This document shows positions 38,813 through 45,169 of a DNA stretch of 45,169 nucleotides, one piece after another. Position 1 is the stretch's first letter. Each line of letters begins with the position of its first letter. Source of the DNA: a virus. Under the pieces are notes generated by a model that was not told the origin of the DNA, ran no database searches, and was given only the letters and a program-made list of their open reading frames with translations. The DNA lies in IMG/VR virus record IMGVR_UViG_3300048927_000788, positions 1-45,169 of that record. One strand, given 5' to 3'. A program made the translations under genes and the position numbers.

Positions 38813-39448
38813 GTGAGCGAAACGCGCTTCTACGTCGCGAGCTTGAGCGACTACAACAACGGGCACATGCACGGCGTTTGGATCGCCCTTGATGGCGACA
38901 CGGAACGCGCGGAGGTCGACGCGAAGATCGCTCGGCTCCTCAGGAACTCCAAGAACCCCAACGTGACCGTACAGGTCCGCGAGTGCGTCAGGTGCCTGCA
39001 TACGGATGCCGAGGACGGCAGCTTTGAATGGGAGTGCCCTGAATGCGGCGGCCACGAGTTCGCGACGGACGACAACCCCAGCGCCGAAGAATGGGCCGTG
39101 CATGACTACGACGGCATCCCCGCGTCCTTCGGGGAGCACCCGGACCTTGACGATCTCCTGGAGTTCGCAAAGGGCGTTGAGGAACACGGCGACGCCTTCC
39201 GCGCCTTCGTGGAGGATCGTGGCGTGACCGAGTTCATCCACGAGGATTTCCAGGAGAAGTACGCCGGGGAGGCCAACAGCGAGCTTGAGTGGATCGAGGA
39301 GCACATGGAGGAAATGGGTGTGCTCGACGGCGTCCCCGACCACCTCCGTTCGTACTTCGACAGCGAGGCGTTCCTACGCGACATGAAGCTCGCTGGCGAC
39401 GTGTCGCTGGTCGAGTTCGACGGGACCGTCTACGCGTTCTGGAGCTGA
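38813..39448 (+). CDS. ardA: ArdA antirestriction protein with zinc-ribbon insertion
   Basis: 211 residues, GTG start. FYVASLSDYNNGHMHGVWIA and EEWAVHDYDGIPASFGEHPD, followed by repeated acidic segments (EHGDAFRAFVEDRG, EFIHEDFQEKYAGE, EWIEEHMEEMGVLDG) and LVEFDGTVYAFWS, are ArdA. ArdA is an acidic DNA mimic that blocks type I restriction-modification enzymes. Between the first domain's helix and EEWAVHDYDG is an extra ~30 residues with Cys58-x2-Cys61 and Cys75-x2-Cys78, a zinc ribbon not found in the ArdA proteins I know. It takes the role of T7 Ocr, and it lies in the early block as Ocr does. Confidence 0.9.
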   Translation: MSETRFYVASLSDYNNGHMHGVWIALDGDTERAEVDAKIARLLRNSKNPNVTVQVRECVRCLHTDAEDGSFEWECPECGGHEFATDDNPSAEEWAVHDYDGIPASFGEHPDLDDLLEFAKGVEEHGDAFRAFVEDRGVTEFIHEDFQEKYAGEANSELEWIEEHMEEMGVLDGVPDHLRSYFDSEAFLRDMKLAGDVSLVEFDGTVYAFWS

Positions 39449-39459
39449 CGGGCGCTCCG

Positions 39460-39816
39460 TTAGTCGCGGAGTTCGCCCTGCTTTCGAAGCTCTTCGATGA
39501 TCTGTTCTTTTGTGAGCGATCGAGAGTGCGCGTCGGCTTCGAGCCGCACGGCGGCGGCTTCTAGATTCGCCTTCTTGACCTCTAGCTGCTGAATCTCACC
39601 GAGAACGCGATCCTTGTCCTCGTTGACCTGTCGAAGCTGGTAGGAGGCGGAGGCTGCTGCTACCGCCGTCCCGAGCTGAAACGCAGCGACTAAGAGCCCG
39701 CCGATTGCGCCCATCAACACCCACCACCAATAAACGGGCACTACCTGTGCCAACCACTGAAGCGTGATCGAATCGTTGGCCGGAGGCTTTTTCACAGGAA
39801 CCCTGGCGTTCGCCAT
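39460..39816 (-). CDS. Leftward membrane/coiled-coil cargo protein (118 aa)
   Basis: Membrane helices around VVPVYWWWVLMGAIGGLLVA (26-47), then a coiled coil (QLRQVNEDKDRVLGEIQQLE, LEVKKANLEAAAVRLEADA) to the C-terminus. Faces left, converging with ardA. Lower GC than the phage core. A membrane-anchored coiled coil in the lysogeny region could be an exclusion protein, but no family is recognised. Confidence 0.65.
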   Translation of the reverse strand: MANARVPVKKPPANDSITLQWLAQVVPVYWWWVLMGAIGGLLVAAFQLGTAVAAASASYQLRQVNEDKDRVLGEIQQLEVKKANLEAAAVRLEADAHSRSLTKEQIIEELRKQGELRD

Positions 39817-39893
39817 CGGTAATCAATCTGTTGAGAGGTAGGCCATTGTACCGCCCCAGCCTGCGCGTTCTGGAGCTGACGCTCGTCCCCGCC

Positions 39894-40373
39894 CTAGCGA
39901 TTCAGCAGCATAGACCAGCGGCTTCCTGTCTCAGAGGCTTCGAGCGTCGCAAGGTAGGCACGATCAAGGCCATCACCCGCTTGGCTGAAGGCCTCAGCCA
40001 TGTCCTTCAGACTCGACTCCGCGTCCAGGCGCTTAGTCGCTACGAGGCGTTCACGCATCGCTACAACTTCTGCGCCGAAACGCAAATAGAAGCCTGGAAC
40101 ATAAAGCTTCACCAGAGTTAACGCATGGTAGAGCTGGTATATGTCGATATCCGGCAATTTTTGCGCTTCCTTGAGATCGCCTTCTCGCAGGAGCAGCTCG
40201 CGCTGAAGAAATCCCGTCCGCATCACTAAAAGGATGTTGCATAGCTCTTCGAGCTTTGTTCTGCGAAGAACGCGTTCTGCATTCTGAGCGTTAAACATCA
40301 CCGTTGTAATCGCTGAAACGACACCGCTCAGCGCGATGGAGACAAGCGTTAGCCAGAGAGGTGTCGGCTGCAT
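39894..40373 (-). CDS. Leftward membrane-anchored cargo protein (159 aa)
   Basis: N-terminal membrane helix PLWLTLVSIALSGVVSAITT, then a cytoplasmic helical domain (RTKLEELCNILLVMRTGFLQ, REGDLKEAQKLPDIDIYQLY). Base composition is clearly AT-richer than around it, a sign of recent transfer. TATAAG about 35 bp upstream of its ATG on the same strand could be a -10 box; no clear -35. The gene at 39460 follows 77 bp downstream in the same direction, perhaps one unit. Role unknown; superinfection exclusion is a reasonable guess. Confidence 0.7.
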   Translation of the reverse strand: MQPTPLWLTLVSIALSGVVSAITTVMFNAQNAERVLRRTKLEELCNILLVMRTGFLQRELLLREGDLKEAQKLPDIDIYQLYHALTLVKLYVPGFYLRFGAEVVAMRERLVATKRLDAESSLKDMAEAFSQAGDGLDRAYLATLEASETGSRWSMLLNR

Positions 40374-40411
40374 AGAGCGCTCTTCGCTTTAGTTACAGGA
40401 CTTATATCACC

Positions 40412-40435
40412 AGCCGCCCCCGAGGCGGCTTTTTC
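40412..40435 (+). terminator. Rightward terminator facing the leftward cargo pair
   Basis: AGCCGCC pairs with GGCGGCT around CCCGA, followed by TTTTC. It would stop rightward transcripts that have run antisense through the cargo genes. Confidence 0.75.
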
Positions 40436-40463
40436 ATGCACAACGACCCGTAAGGAACCCCTC

Positions 40464-40652
40464 ATGACCCGCAAGGCCACCGCAAGAACCCCGCTCAGCT
40501 CCTACGTCACGACCTTCGAACACGAGGGCCGCAAGTGGGGCGAAAGCGTCAAGGCTGAATCCCTGAAGGCCGCCGAGTTGCATGCCGAGAACCAGGCGTA
40601 CACGCGTGGCCTCCGCATCGTATCGACCCTGCCGCTCAATCCAGGCGCTTAA
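40464..40652 (+). CDS. Small protein (62 aa)
   Basis: AAGGAA before ATG. Product TRKATARTPLSSYVTTFEHE, then KWGESVKAESLKAAELHAEN; small alpha/beta, basic start. Ends inside a leftward ORF (17-bp overlap). No family recognised. Confidence 0.6.
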   Translation: MTRKATARTPLSSYVTTFEHEGRKWGESVKAESLKAAELHAENQAYTRGLRIVSTLPLNPGA

Positions 40653-40878
40653 TCGGCCCGAGCAGCAAGTCCACGTACTCAGTCCCCCACTCGCGACCGT
40701 AAGCGACCGCTGCCTCAGCCGAGATGAGCACCACGTCATCCGGCGAGTCGGCCACCACCGCGTCCTCGGGATGCCCGGCTGGCATCACTGCCGCCGTGAC
40801 CGTGTAGCCCGCGCCTCGCCGCTTGGGCTCGCTCATCAATACGAACCCTCGGTACACCCAGCAGTTGTCGTCTTCCAC
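40636..40878 (-). CDS. Leftward small protein (80 aa)
   Basis: GTG 40878 with GAGGAG 7 bp upstream. Product VEDDNCWVYRGFVLMSEPKR, then YTVTAAVMPAGHPEDAVVAD and VAYGREWGTEYVDLLLGPI. Converges with the 62-residue gene. No family recognised. The longer frame up to 41373 is the antisense of the next gene and is rejected. Confidence 0.5.
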   Translation of the reverse strand: MEDDNCWVYRGFVLMSEPKRRGAGYTVTAAVMPAGHPEDAVVADSPDDVVLISAEAAVAYGREWGTEYVDLLLGPIKRLD

Positions 40879-40921
40879 GGGCGGCTCCTCGGCGGCGTGT
40901 GCCCTACTCGAAGGAAACCAC

Positions 40922-41638
40922 ATGAAGATCACCCTTGCCACCCTCGCGTCCGCCACGGCCCAGCAGGTCTTTGACCAAGTCCGCGACCACCTGCTTCGGC
41001 AGGGGGAACAGTCGATGCTCCGGGTCGGCAGCAGCCGCTGTGCATACCGCTCACATGACGGCCTAAAGTGCGCCGCTGGTTGCTTGATCGGGGACGACGA
41101 GTACACGCCGCTGATGGAAGGAAGGCGGTGGGACGGCTTGATGGGCGACGGCCACGTTCCCGCGCACCACGCGGAACTGATTGGTGTCCTCCAGTACATC
41201 CATGACGCCGGCCATCCGCGCGATTGGGAAGCGAAGCTTCGCCAGGAGGCAGTGAGGCGCGGCCTCGCCTGGACGATCACCCTCGCCTCCCTGCCGACCG
41301 CATCGGCCCAAGAGGTGTTCGAACAGGTCGCCAAGCACCTGCTGAAGCAGAACGAGCGGTGCCAGGTCGACACGAACTGCGCCTATCGCGGCAAGGCGGG
41401 CGCCTGCGCGGCCGGCTCTCTCATGTCCGACGCTGAAGCTGAGGGCTTGACGAAGTTCAACGTCGGCTACGGATGGCTCTCGCTGCTCGACCGAAGGCTG
41501 GTCCCGCGTGCTCACGCAGAGCTGGTGGTGGAACTTCAGCGCATTCACGACTCCTGGTGGCCGCACGAGTGGCGGGCCGGTCTCCAGCGGTTGGCGGCCT
41601 CCAACGGACTCGATGCCGCCTTCCTGGCGGCCCTCTGA
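40922..41638 (+). CDS. Phage protein with internal tandem duplication (238 aa)
   Basis: ATG with AAGGAA upstream. Two similar halves: residues 4-115 (LATLASATAQQVFDQVRDHL, CAYRSHDGLKCAAGCLIGDD, IGVLQYIHDAGHPRDWEAKL) and 119-230 (LASLPTASAQEVFEQVAKHL, CAYRGKAGACAAGSLMSDAE, VVELQRIHDSWWPHEWRAGL). Each half has a Cys/His set, CAYR-CAAG and IHD, that may bind metal. Single copies of this domain are common in phage genomes as conserved unknown proteins. Function unknown. Confidence 0.75.
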   Translation: MKITLATLASATAQQVFDQVRDHLLRQGEQSMLRVGSSRCAYRSHDGLKCAAGCLIGDDEYTPLMEGRRWDGLMGDGHVPAHHAELIGVLQYIHDAGHPRDWEAKLRQEAVRRGLAWTITLASLPTASAQEVFEQVAKHLLKQNERCQVDTNCAYRGKAGACAAGSLMSDAEAEGLTKFNVGYGWLSLLDRRLVPRAHAELVVELQRIHDSWWPHEWRAGLQRLAASNGLDAAFLAAL

Positions 41639-41680
41639 AGCCGATCTCGTTCCGCGAGACGACCCTCGCATAATCTCACG

Positions 41681-41709
41681 ACCCGGCGAGACCAGAAGCT
41701 CGTCGGGTT
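41681..41709 (+). other. Hairpin after the duplicated gene
   Basis: ACCCGGCGAG pairs with CTCGTCGGGT around ACCAGAAG (one wobble), followed by TCC only. Weak terminator or processing site. Confidence 0.4.
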
Positions 41710-41728
41710 CCTACAGGGGGAATTCTGA

Positions 41729-41902
41729 ATGTCCAAGCCCAACCGCTTTCCACCACCTATCTCCATCCTCATGGCCGCCCTCGCGGTCGCAGGATTCGCG
41801 CTGTCCTTCACGCACTCCATGGTGCTCCTGAAGGTCTACGCCGCGATCTACATCGCATGCTTCGCCGGCTGGCTGTACGTCATCAACCGCGCGGGGTCGT
41901 GA
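41729..41902 (+). CDS. Small membrane protein (57 aa)
   Basis: AGGGGGA before ATG. Two hydrophobic segments (PISILMAALAVAGFALSF and VLLKVYAAIYIACFAGWLYV). Stop overlaps the next ATG. No family recognised. Confidence 0.6.
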   Translation: MSKPNRFPPPISILMAALAVAGFALSFTHSMVLLKVYAAIYIACFAGWLYVINRAGS

Positions 41903-42018
41903 TGAGCCCGTTTTCCCTATGGGACGAGTTGAACGAGTCGCTTGATCGGCACCACGACGTGGACGTCGACGAGGCCCTGATTGACCTGCTGGACCGAGTG
42001 GGTTCTACAGCGACGTAA
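41902..42018 (+). CDS. Tiny acidic ORF (38 aa)
   Basis: TGATG coupling with the previous gene. Product MSPFSLWDELNESLDRHHDV, then DVDEALIDLLDRVGSTAT, acidic helix. No family recognised. Confidence 0.5.
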   Translation: MSPFSLWDELNESLDRHHDVDVDEALIDLLDRVGSTAT

Positions 42019-42269
42019 AGGGTCGCGATGTGACGATTTGGGCACATTGTGAGACGTCGCAAGAACCTACACACTTTCTTGACAACAACAACGATCAACA
42101 CAGGAAATGAAGATGTTCGCGGTTCGAAGGGTGCAGGTAGAGTTCGTCAGATGTCGGGCCGAGCGCGGTTTCTACATTGAGCGGCCACAAGATTTGCTTA
42201 TTGTCATTGCTTTCGGATTGGCAAGGCTCTATCTTGTCGGCGCAGAACCAAGCCCCGTTAGGATTCCCG
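42019..42269. other. Leader region of the regulator
   Basis: 250 bp of lower GC before the winged-helix gene. It has TTGACA at 42083-42088 without a good -10 box at 16-18 bp, and GTCGCGATGTGACG near TGTGAGACGTCGCA as possible repeats. An 87-codon ORF from 42107 overlaps the regulator in another frame and is not convincing. Confidence 0.35.
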
Positions 42270-42653
42270 ATGAAACAGTTGACCAAGGCCGAGGGTCTGG
42301 AGCTGGCGTTCTCGTTGCTCCAGAAGATTCGCCAGTTGACGGGCGGGGGAGCGCAGTTCTCTCTCGTTAGCGCGACGACGCTCATGGCGGCGCTGAAGAA
42401 CCCCGGCGAGCTTCAGTATGACCTCCTGAAGGAGGTTGGTGGACTGGATGCGTCGGTGTTGTCTCGCCAGTTGGACCTTCTCGACGGACACGGACGTAGT
42501 AAGGCCTCCGCTTCCCTGAAACCGTTGCTGGTCCGCAAACCCTCGGCCATGAGCCGCGTGAACAACGTGGTCGAACCGACCCCTGAGGGCGACGCCTTCG
42601 CTGAAGAACTCGTGTCCTTCTTGAACACAAAGCTCACCCGGCTTGATCGATAG
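42270..42653 (+). CDS. MarR-like winged-helix regulator, candidate phage repressor
   Basis: 127 residues from ATG 42270 (TTAGGA upstream). LQYDLLKEVGGLDASVLSRQ and LDLLDGHGRSK (48-78) look like the HTH of MarR-type proteins, LKPLLVRKPSAMSRVNNVVE (83-102) like the wing, and PTPEGDAFAEELVSFLNTKL (103-122) like the C-terminal dimer helix. Such proteins bind palindromic DNA as dimers. It is the only clear DNA-binding regulator in the lysogeny block, 68 bp before integrase. That it binds the TTGCA-N4-TGCAA dyads is my hypothesis. A frame to 42177 would add 31 residues. Confidence 0.6.
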   Translation: MKQLTKAEGLELAFSLLQKIRQLTGGGAQFSLVSATTLMAALKNPGELQYDLLKEVGGLDASVLSRQLDLLDGHGRSKASASLKPLLVRKPSAMSRVNNVVEPTPEGDAFAEELVSFLNTKLTRLDR

Positions 42654-42677
42654 ATCGCCGGGAAACCTAATCCCTAG

Positions 42678-42702
42678 AACCCGCCCCTGTGGCGGGTTTT
42701 TT
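42678..42702 (+). terminator. Terminator between regulator and integrase
   Basis: AACCCGCC pairs with GGCGGGTT around CCTGT, followed by TTTTA. Almost the same stem as at 38532. Confidence 0.85.
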
Positions 42703-42720
42703 ATTGCCTGGAGAAAGCCC

Positions 42721-43938
42721 ATGCCCCTCACTCTGAAGGGAACCCTCAAACCCGGCCAGCCGGACAAGCGGTACTACATGATCCGCGTCCAGGTGAATGA
42801 CCGCCGCGTCGCTGTGTCGTCCGGCACGCGCGATCGGGTGAAGGCCGAGGGCAAAGAGCGACTGATCTACGATGCGCTCTCGAACAATCGAGACCTCACT
42901 CAGGCCGACCTGGTCGCGCTCGTTCGCGGTGAGGGCCATATCCGTCATGCCGCTGCTGTGCGCGCGAGTGGCGGCCTTACCCTGAGCGACGCATTCGCTC
43001 GCTGCTTCGCCGATCCGCACGTATGGCGCAACATCCGAGCCCAGCAGACCTACAAGACCAACTGTAAGCACGTCACGGACTACTTCGGCGCGGACCGTGT
43101 CGTCGCCTCGATCACCCGCTCAGACCTCCAGGCGTACGTTACCGCCCAGCTCGAAGCAAAGACGCCCAGCGCTCCCGGCACCATCAATCGCCGCCTCGCC
43201 TGCCTCGGCCGCATGTTCAGTGCCGCCAGCGACTGGGACGATGGCCCGAAGGCTGTGCCGAAGATCAAGTATCTCGCTGAGAACGGGGCGCGGAAGTTCT
43301 CGCTCTCGCACGAGCAGGAACGCGCCATGTTCGCGGCGGTGGCCGAGCTGGACACCCTCACGCCTGGCCCGCAGGGTGGCCCCCCTCGCCGCCTGGACGC
43401 GCACCTCTACCTGCGGCTGTTCAAGGTCCTGGTCGAGAGCGGCGTGCGCCTCACGGAGGCCCTGAAGCTCCAGTGGACCGACGTACAGATGACCGCGTCG
43501 GGTAGCGGCGTCCTGCGCTTCTACCGCACGAAGGAGATCAAGAACAACAAGGCTCGCTCAGTCCCGATGACGGAGGTCTGCGCGGCGGTGCTGAAGGAGA
43601 TCGCGGACGAGCCGAGGCGACGTCGTCATGGCCCCTTCGAGGACCTCAACAAGAACCGGGCGGAGCACATCTGGAATGCGGCAAAGGCGCGCTCGGGCAT
43701 CACGGACCGGGACTGCGTGATCCATGCGCTCCGGCACACCTGTGCGACGCGTCTGCTGAAGGCCACCGGAAACATCGTGCTCGTGAAGGAATGGCTCGGC
43801 CACACGACGATCAAGACGACGGCGGACACGTACGCTCACGTCGAAACCGAGAGCCTGATGGATGGTGCCGAAGCCCTCACGGCTCTTCGTGGCACCTCTC
43901 GTGTAAATGCTCAAGCCGGTAAGGACAGCAACCCTTAA
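42721..43938 (+). CDS. int: Tyrosine recombinase integrase
   Basis: 405 residues from ATG 42721. N-terminal beta domain (MPLTLKGTLKPGQPDKRYYM), core-binding helices around 90-190, catalytic domain with Arg243 (ESGVRLTEAL), His335-x2-Arg338 (IHALRHTCATRL), His361 (WLGHTTIKTT) and nucleophile Tyr371 (DTYAHVE). All five key residues are present. It catalyses integration at the tRNA-Leu gene 60 bp downstream and, with an excision factor I cannot identify, excision. Transcribed towards the attachment site, so in circular DNA its transcript would cross attP into the RNA polymerase region. Confidence 0.95.
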   Translation: MPLTLKGTLKPGQPDKRYYMIRVQVNDRRVAVSSGTRDRVKAEGKERLIYDALSNNRDLTQADLVALVRGEGHIRHAAAVRASGGLTLSDAFARCFADPHVWRNIRAQQTYKTNCKHVTDYFGADRVVASITRSDLQAYVTAQLEAKTPSAPGTINRRLACLGRMFSAASDWDDGPKAVPKIKYLAENGARKFSLSHEQERAMFAAVAELDTLTPGPQGGPPRRLDAHLYLRLFKVLVESGVRLTEALKLQWTDVQMTASGSGVLRFYRTKEIKNNKARSVPMTEVCAAVLKEIADEPRRRRHGPFEDLNKNRAEHIWNAAKARSGITDRDCVIHALRHTCATRLLKATGNIVLVKEWLGHTTIKTTADTYAHVETESLMDGAEALTALRGTSRVNAQAGKDSNP

Positions 43939-43951
43939 TCAGATGCAACTC

Positions 43952-43965
43952 TTGCACATATGCAA
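43952..43965. promoter_or_regulatory. Perfect dyad next to the attachment site
   Basis: TTGCACATATGCAA is the best example of TTGCA-N4-TGCAA. It overlaps a longer inverted repeat GCACATA-N9-TATGTGC (43955-43977). It may be a repressor operator or an integrase/excisionase arm site. Confidence 0.55.
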
Positions 43966-43997
43966 TAGCTATGTGCCTGATTAGTCGGTGATTGAGT

Positions 43998-44082
43998 TGG
44001 TGCGAGAGATGGGACTCGAACCCACACATCTTGCGATGCCAGAACCTAAATCTGGTGCGTCTACCAATTCCGCCACTCTCGC
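43998..44082 (-). tRNA. tRNA-Leu (anticodon UAG), right attachment site
   Basis: 85 nt leftward. Acceptor stem GCGAGAG with CTCTCGC, D-arm GCGGAATTGGTAGACGC, anticodon stem CCAGA-TCTGG with loop TTTAGGT giving anticodon TAG, long variable arm CATCGCAAGATG, T-arm GGGTTCGAGTCCC, encoded CCA at 43998-44000. All stems pair. The core at 44040-44052 marks the crossover, so the 5' part is chromosomal and the 3' 45 nt or so come from the phage. Confidence 0.95.
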
Positions 44083-44143
44083 CCGCGGCGCCATTCTAGG
44101 GTGCCGCCGGGCCGAGGTCCACAAGGGGCCTCCCGACGCGACG

Positions 44144-45091
44144 TCACTTCCCTGAAGCCGGAAGCATCCCGATGCTTTCCATCCACGTGTCGACCAGGGC
44201 GGGCCACCGGGTAATCGGATCGGCCGTCGGTCGCAGCCCGAACGCATGACCACCGTGCGGGTAGATATGCAGCTCCGCCTGCACGCCTCCCTCCTTGAGC
44301 GCCCGGTAATACACCAGCACCTGATCCACCCCGTCCACGTGGTCGTCCTCCCCCTGGAGAAGGAACGTGGGCGGCGCATCCTTCGGAACACGTACCGTGG
44401 GGTTGAGCGTGACCCGGTCGGCGGTCAGGTGCCCCGGATAGATACCCACGGCAAAATCCGGTCGCGCACTCAGCGTGTCGATCTCATCGACAGGACGATA
44501 GACGCGGCGCCTGAAATTCGTGCTTGCCTCTGCGACCAGAAAACCACCCGCCGAAAACCCCAGTACGCCGACCTTGCCTGCGTCGACATGCCAGGCCGCG
44601 GCGTGGGAACGGATCAGTCGCATGGCACGCTGCGTGTCCTGGTAGGACGGCACGGACAGCGCGAAGTTGTGCGGGCGACAGTCGCAGGTCCAGTCGTAGG
44701 GCGCACTGGGGATGCGATATTTCAGCAGCACGCAGGTCACGCCTCGCTGCACCAGCCAGTCGCATACCTCGGTACCCTCCAGATCCATGGCCAGGATCGA
44801 GAACCCGCCGCCGGGAATGACCAGGACGGCCGTGCCGTTGCCAGGTGCCGAGGGCGGGTATACCGTGATCGTCGGTACCGAGACGTTGTGGATCGCCGTG
44901 ACCGTCTTGCCACCGATGAGGTCGCTGCCCGTAGACACGTATTCCGGACCCGGGGGCGCAGGCGATGACGGTGGTGCGTCCGGCCACAGCGGCATCTGCG
45001 TGAGACCCCGCGCGGGTTGCCAGACCGGCTCGGCCGCTGGCGTCACCGCCGGCAGGAGCGACAGAAGAAAAACCACGATCCAACGTTTCAT
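44144..45091 (-). CDS. Secreted alpha/beta hydrolase (esterase), host gene
   Basis: 315 residues from ATG 45091 with AGGGGG upstream. Signal peptide MKRWIVVFLLSLLPAVTPAA. Alpha/beta hydrolase with oxyanion loop VIPGGGFSILAMDLEG, nucleophile Ser180 in GVLGFSAGGF, acid Asp in LQGEDDHVDG and His in HIYPHGGHAFGL. Resembles acetyl-xylan-esterase-like (BD-FAE-type) enzymes; substrate unknown, probably an acetylated sugar or polymer in the periplasm or outside. It lies outside the prophage, downstream of nothing visible and 62 bp from the tRNA 5' end. A longer frame to the window edge is less likely. Confidence 0.85.
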   Translation of the reverse strand: MKRWIVVFLLSLLPAVTPAAEPVWQPARGLTQMPLWPDAPPSSPAPPGPEYVSTGSDLIGGKTVTAIHNVSVPTITVYPPSAPGNGTAVLVIPGGGFSILAMDLEGTEVCDWLVQRGVTCVLLKYRIPSAPYDWTCDCRPHNFALSVPSYQDTQRAMRLIRSHAAAWHVDAGKVGVLGFSAGGFLVAEASTNFRRRVYRPVDEIDTLSARPDFAVGIYPGHLTADRVTLNPTVRVPKDAPPTFLLQGEDDHVDGVDQVLVYYRALKEGGVQAELHIYPHGGHAFGLRPTADPITRWPALVDTWMESIGMLPASGK

Positions 45092-45169
45092 GCGAACCCC
45101 CTGATGGTGAAACCCGACCGCATCCGCCCGCACGCCGTGCGACCTGTCAGTCAACATGGTGAGGATCAT

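Larger units (their letters stand above)
610..44052. mobile_element. T7-like temperate prophage integrated in tRNA-Leu
   Basis: The whole T7 gene set is present in T7 order: single-subunit RNA polymerase, SSB, primase-helicase, DNA polymerase, exonuclease, portal, scaffold, capsid, tail tubes, internal virion proteins, fibre, holin and terminase. A tyrosine integrase is added at the right end. Both ends lie in tRNA-Leu sequence sharing the 13-bp core cagaacctaaatc at 610-622 and 44040-44052. No essential T7-type structural gene looks broken, so the element may be functional. The endolysin start codon is the main doubt. Exact ends depend on where within the imperfect 55-bp tRNA repeat strand exchange occurs. 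Confidence 0.95.

Noticed and set aside
40879-41373. N-terminal part of a long leftward frame
   Set aside because: Antisense of the duplicated-domain gene; only the last 80 codons after GTG 40878 look independent.
42107-42370. 87-codon ORF overlapping the winged-helix gene
   Set aside because: Out of frame with the regulator, no domain, second half is its shadow; the region reads better as a leader.
44246-44968. Plus-strand ORF opposite the esterase
   Set aside because: Antisense shadow of a clear alpha/beta hydrolase with signal peptide and catalytic triad.

Overview
This window is a nearly complete T7-like (Autographiviridae-type) temperate prophage of about 43.4 kb. It sits in a tRNA-Leu gene of a GC-rich bacterium. 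Short flanks remain: about 0.6 kb of unassigned DNA on the left, and on the right the 5' half of the tRNA followed by a secreted alpha/beta-hydrolase gene. High GC, codon use and the hydrolase suggest a gammaproteobacterium of the Xanthomonadaceae/Rhodanobacteraceae kind; this is a guess, not something the sequence proves.

Layout. Junctions: a 55-nt 3' fragment of a tRNA-Leu (568-622) and an intact tRNA-Leu(UAG) (43998-44082) share a 13-bp core in the anticodon loop. 640-966 holds one copy of an ~80-bp repeated element and two terminators. 967-13861 is the T7 class I/II block: single-subunit RNA polymerase, small ORFs, SSB, RusA resolvase, a T7-lysozyme homologue that has lost its amidase residues, primase-helicase, a nucleotidyltransferase-fold protein, DNA polymerase, an HNH-like protein, a 3TM-holin-like protein, 5'-3' exonuclease and dNMP kinase. 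A leftward cargo gene (13858-14301) and two more copies of the repeat element follow. 14545-35315 is the morphogenesis and lysis block: portal, scaffold, capsid, terminator, tail tubes A and B, internal virion proteins, two tail fibres, holin, small and large terminase, a secreted leftward cargo gene, GH24 endolysin.

35312-43938 is the accessory/early/lysogeny region: secreted and membrane cargo genes, a 0.95-kb non-coding control region with two sigma70-type promoters covered by dyads of the type TTGCA-N4-TGCAA, a run of tiny ORFs, ArdA antirestriction with a zinc-ribbon insertion, two leftward membrane genes, an internally duplicated protein, a MarR-like winged-helix regulator and a tyrosine integrase beside the attachment site.

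How it works together (inference). In the circular phage the order is early promoters, ArdA and small genes, integrase, attP, RNA polymerase, replication. Integration cuts between integrase and RNA polymerase, so in the lysogen the phage polymerase is physically separated from its early host promoters. Together with the dyad operators, the terminators in front of the polymerase and the catalytically dead lysozyme homologue (a possible dedicated polymerase inhibitor), this suggests a way for a T7-type phage to be temperate. The most interesting parts are this lysogeny logic, the 80-bp elements, the ArdA variant and the cargo genes.
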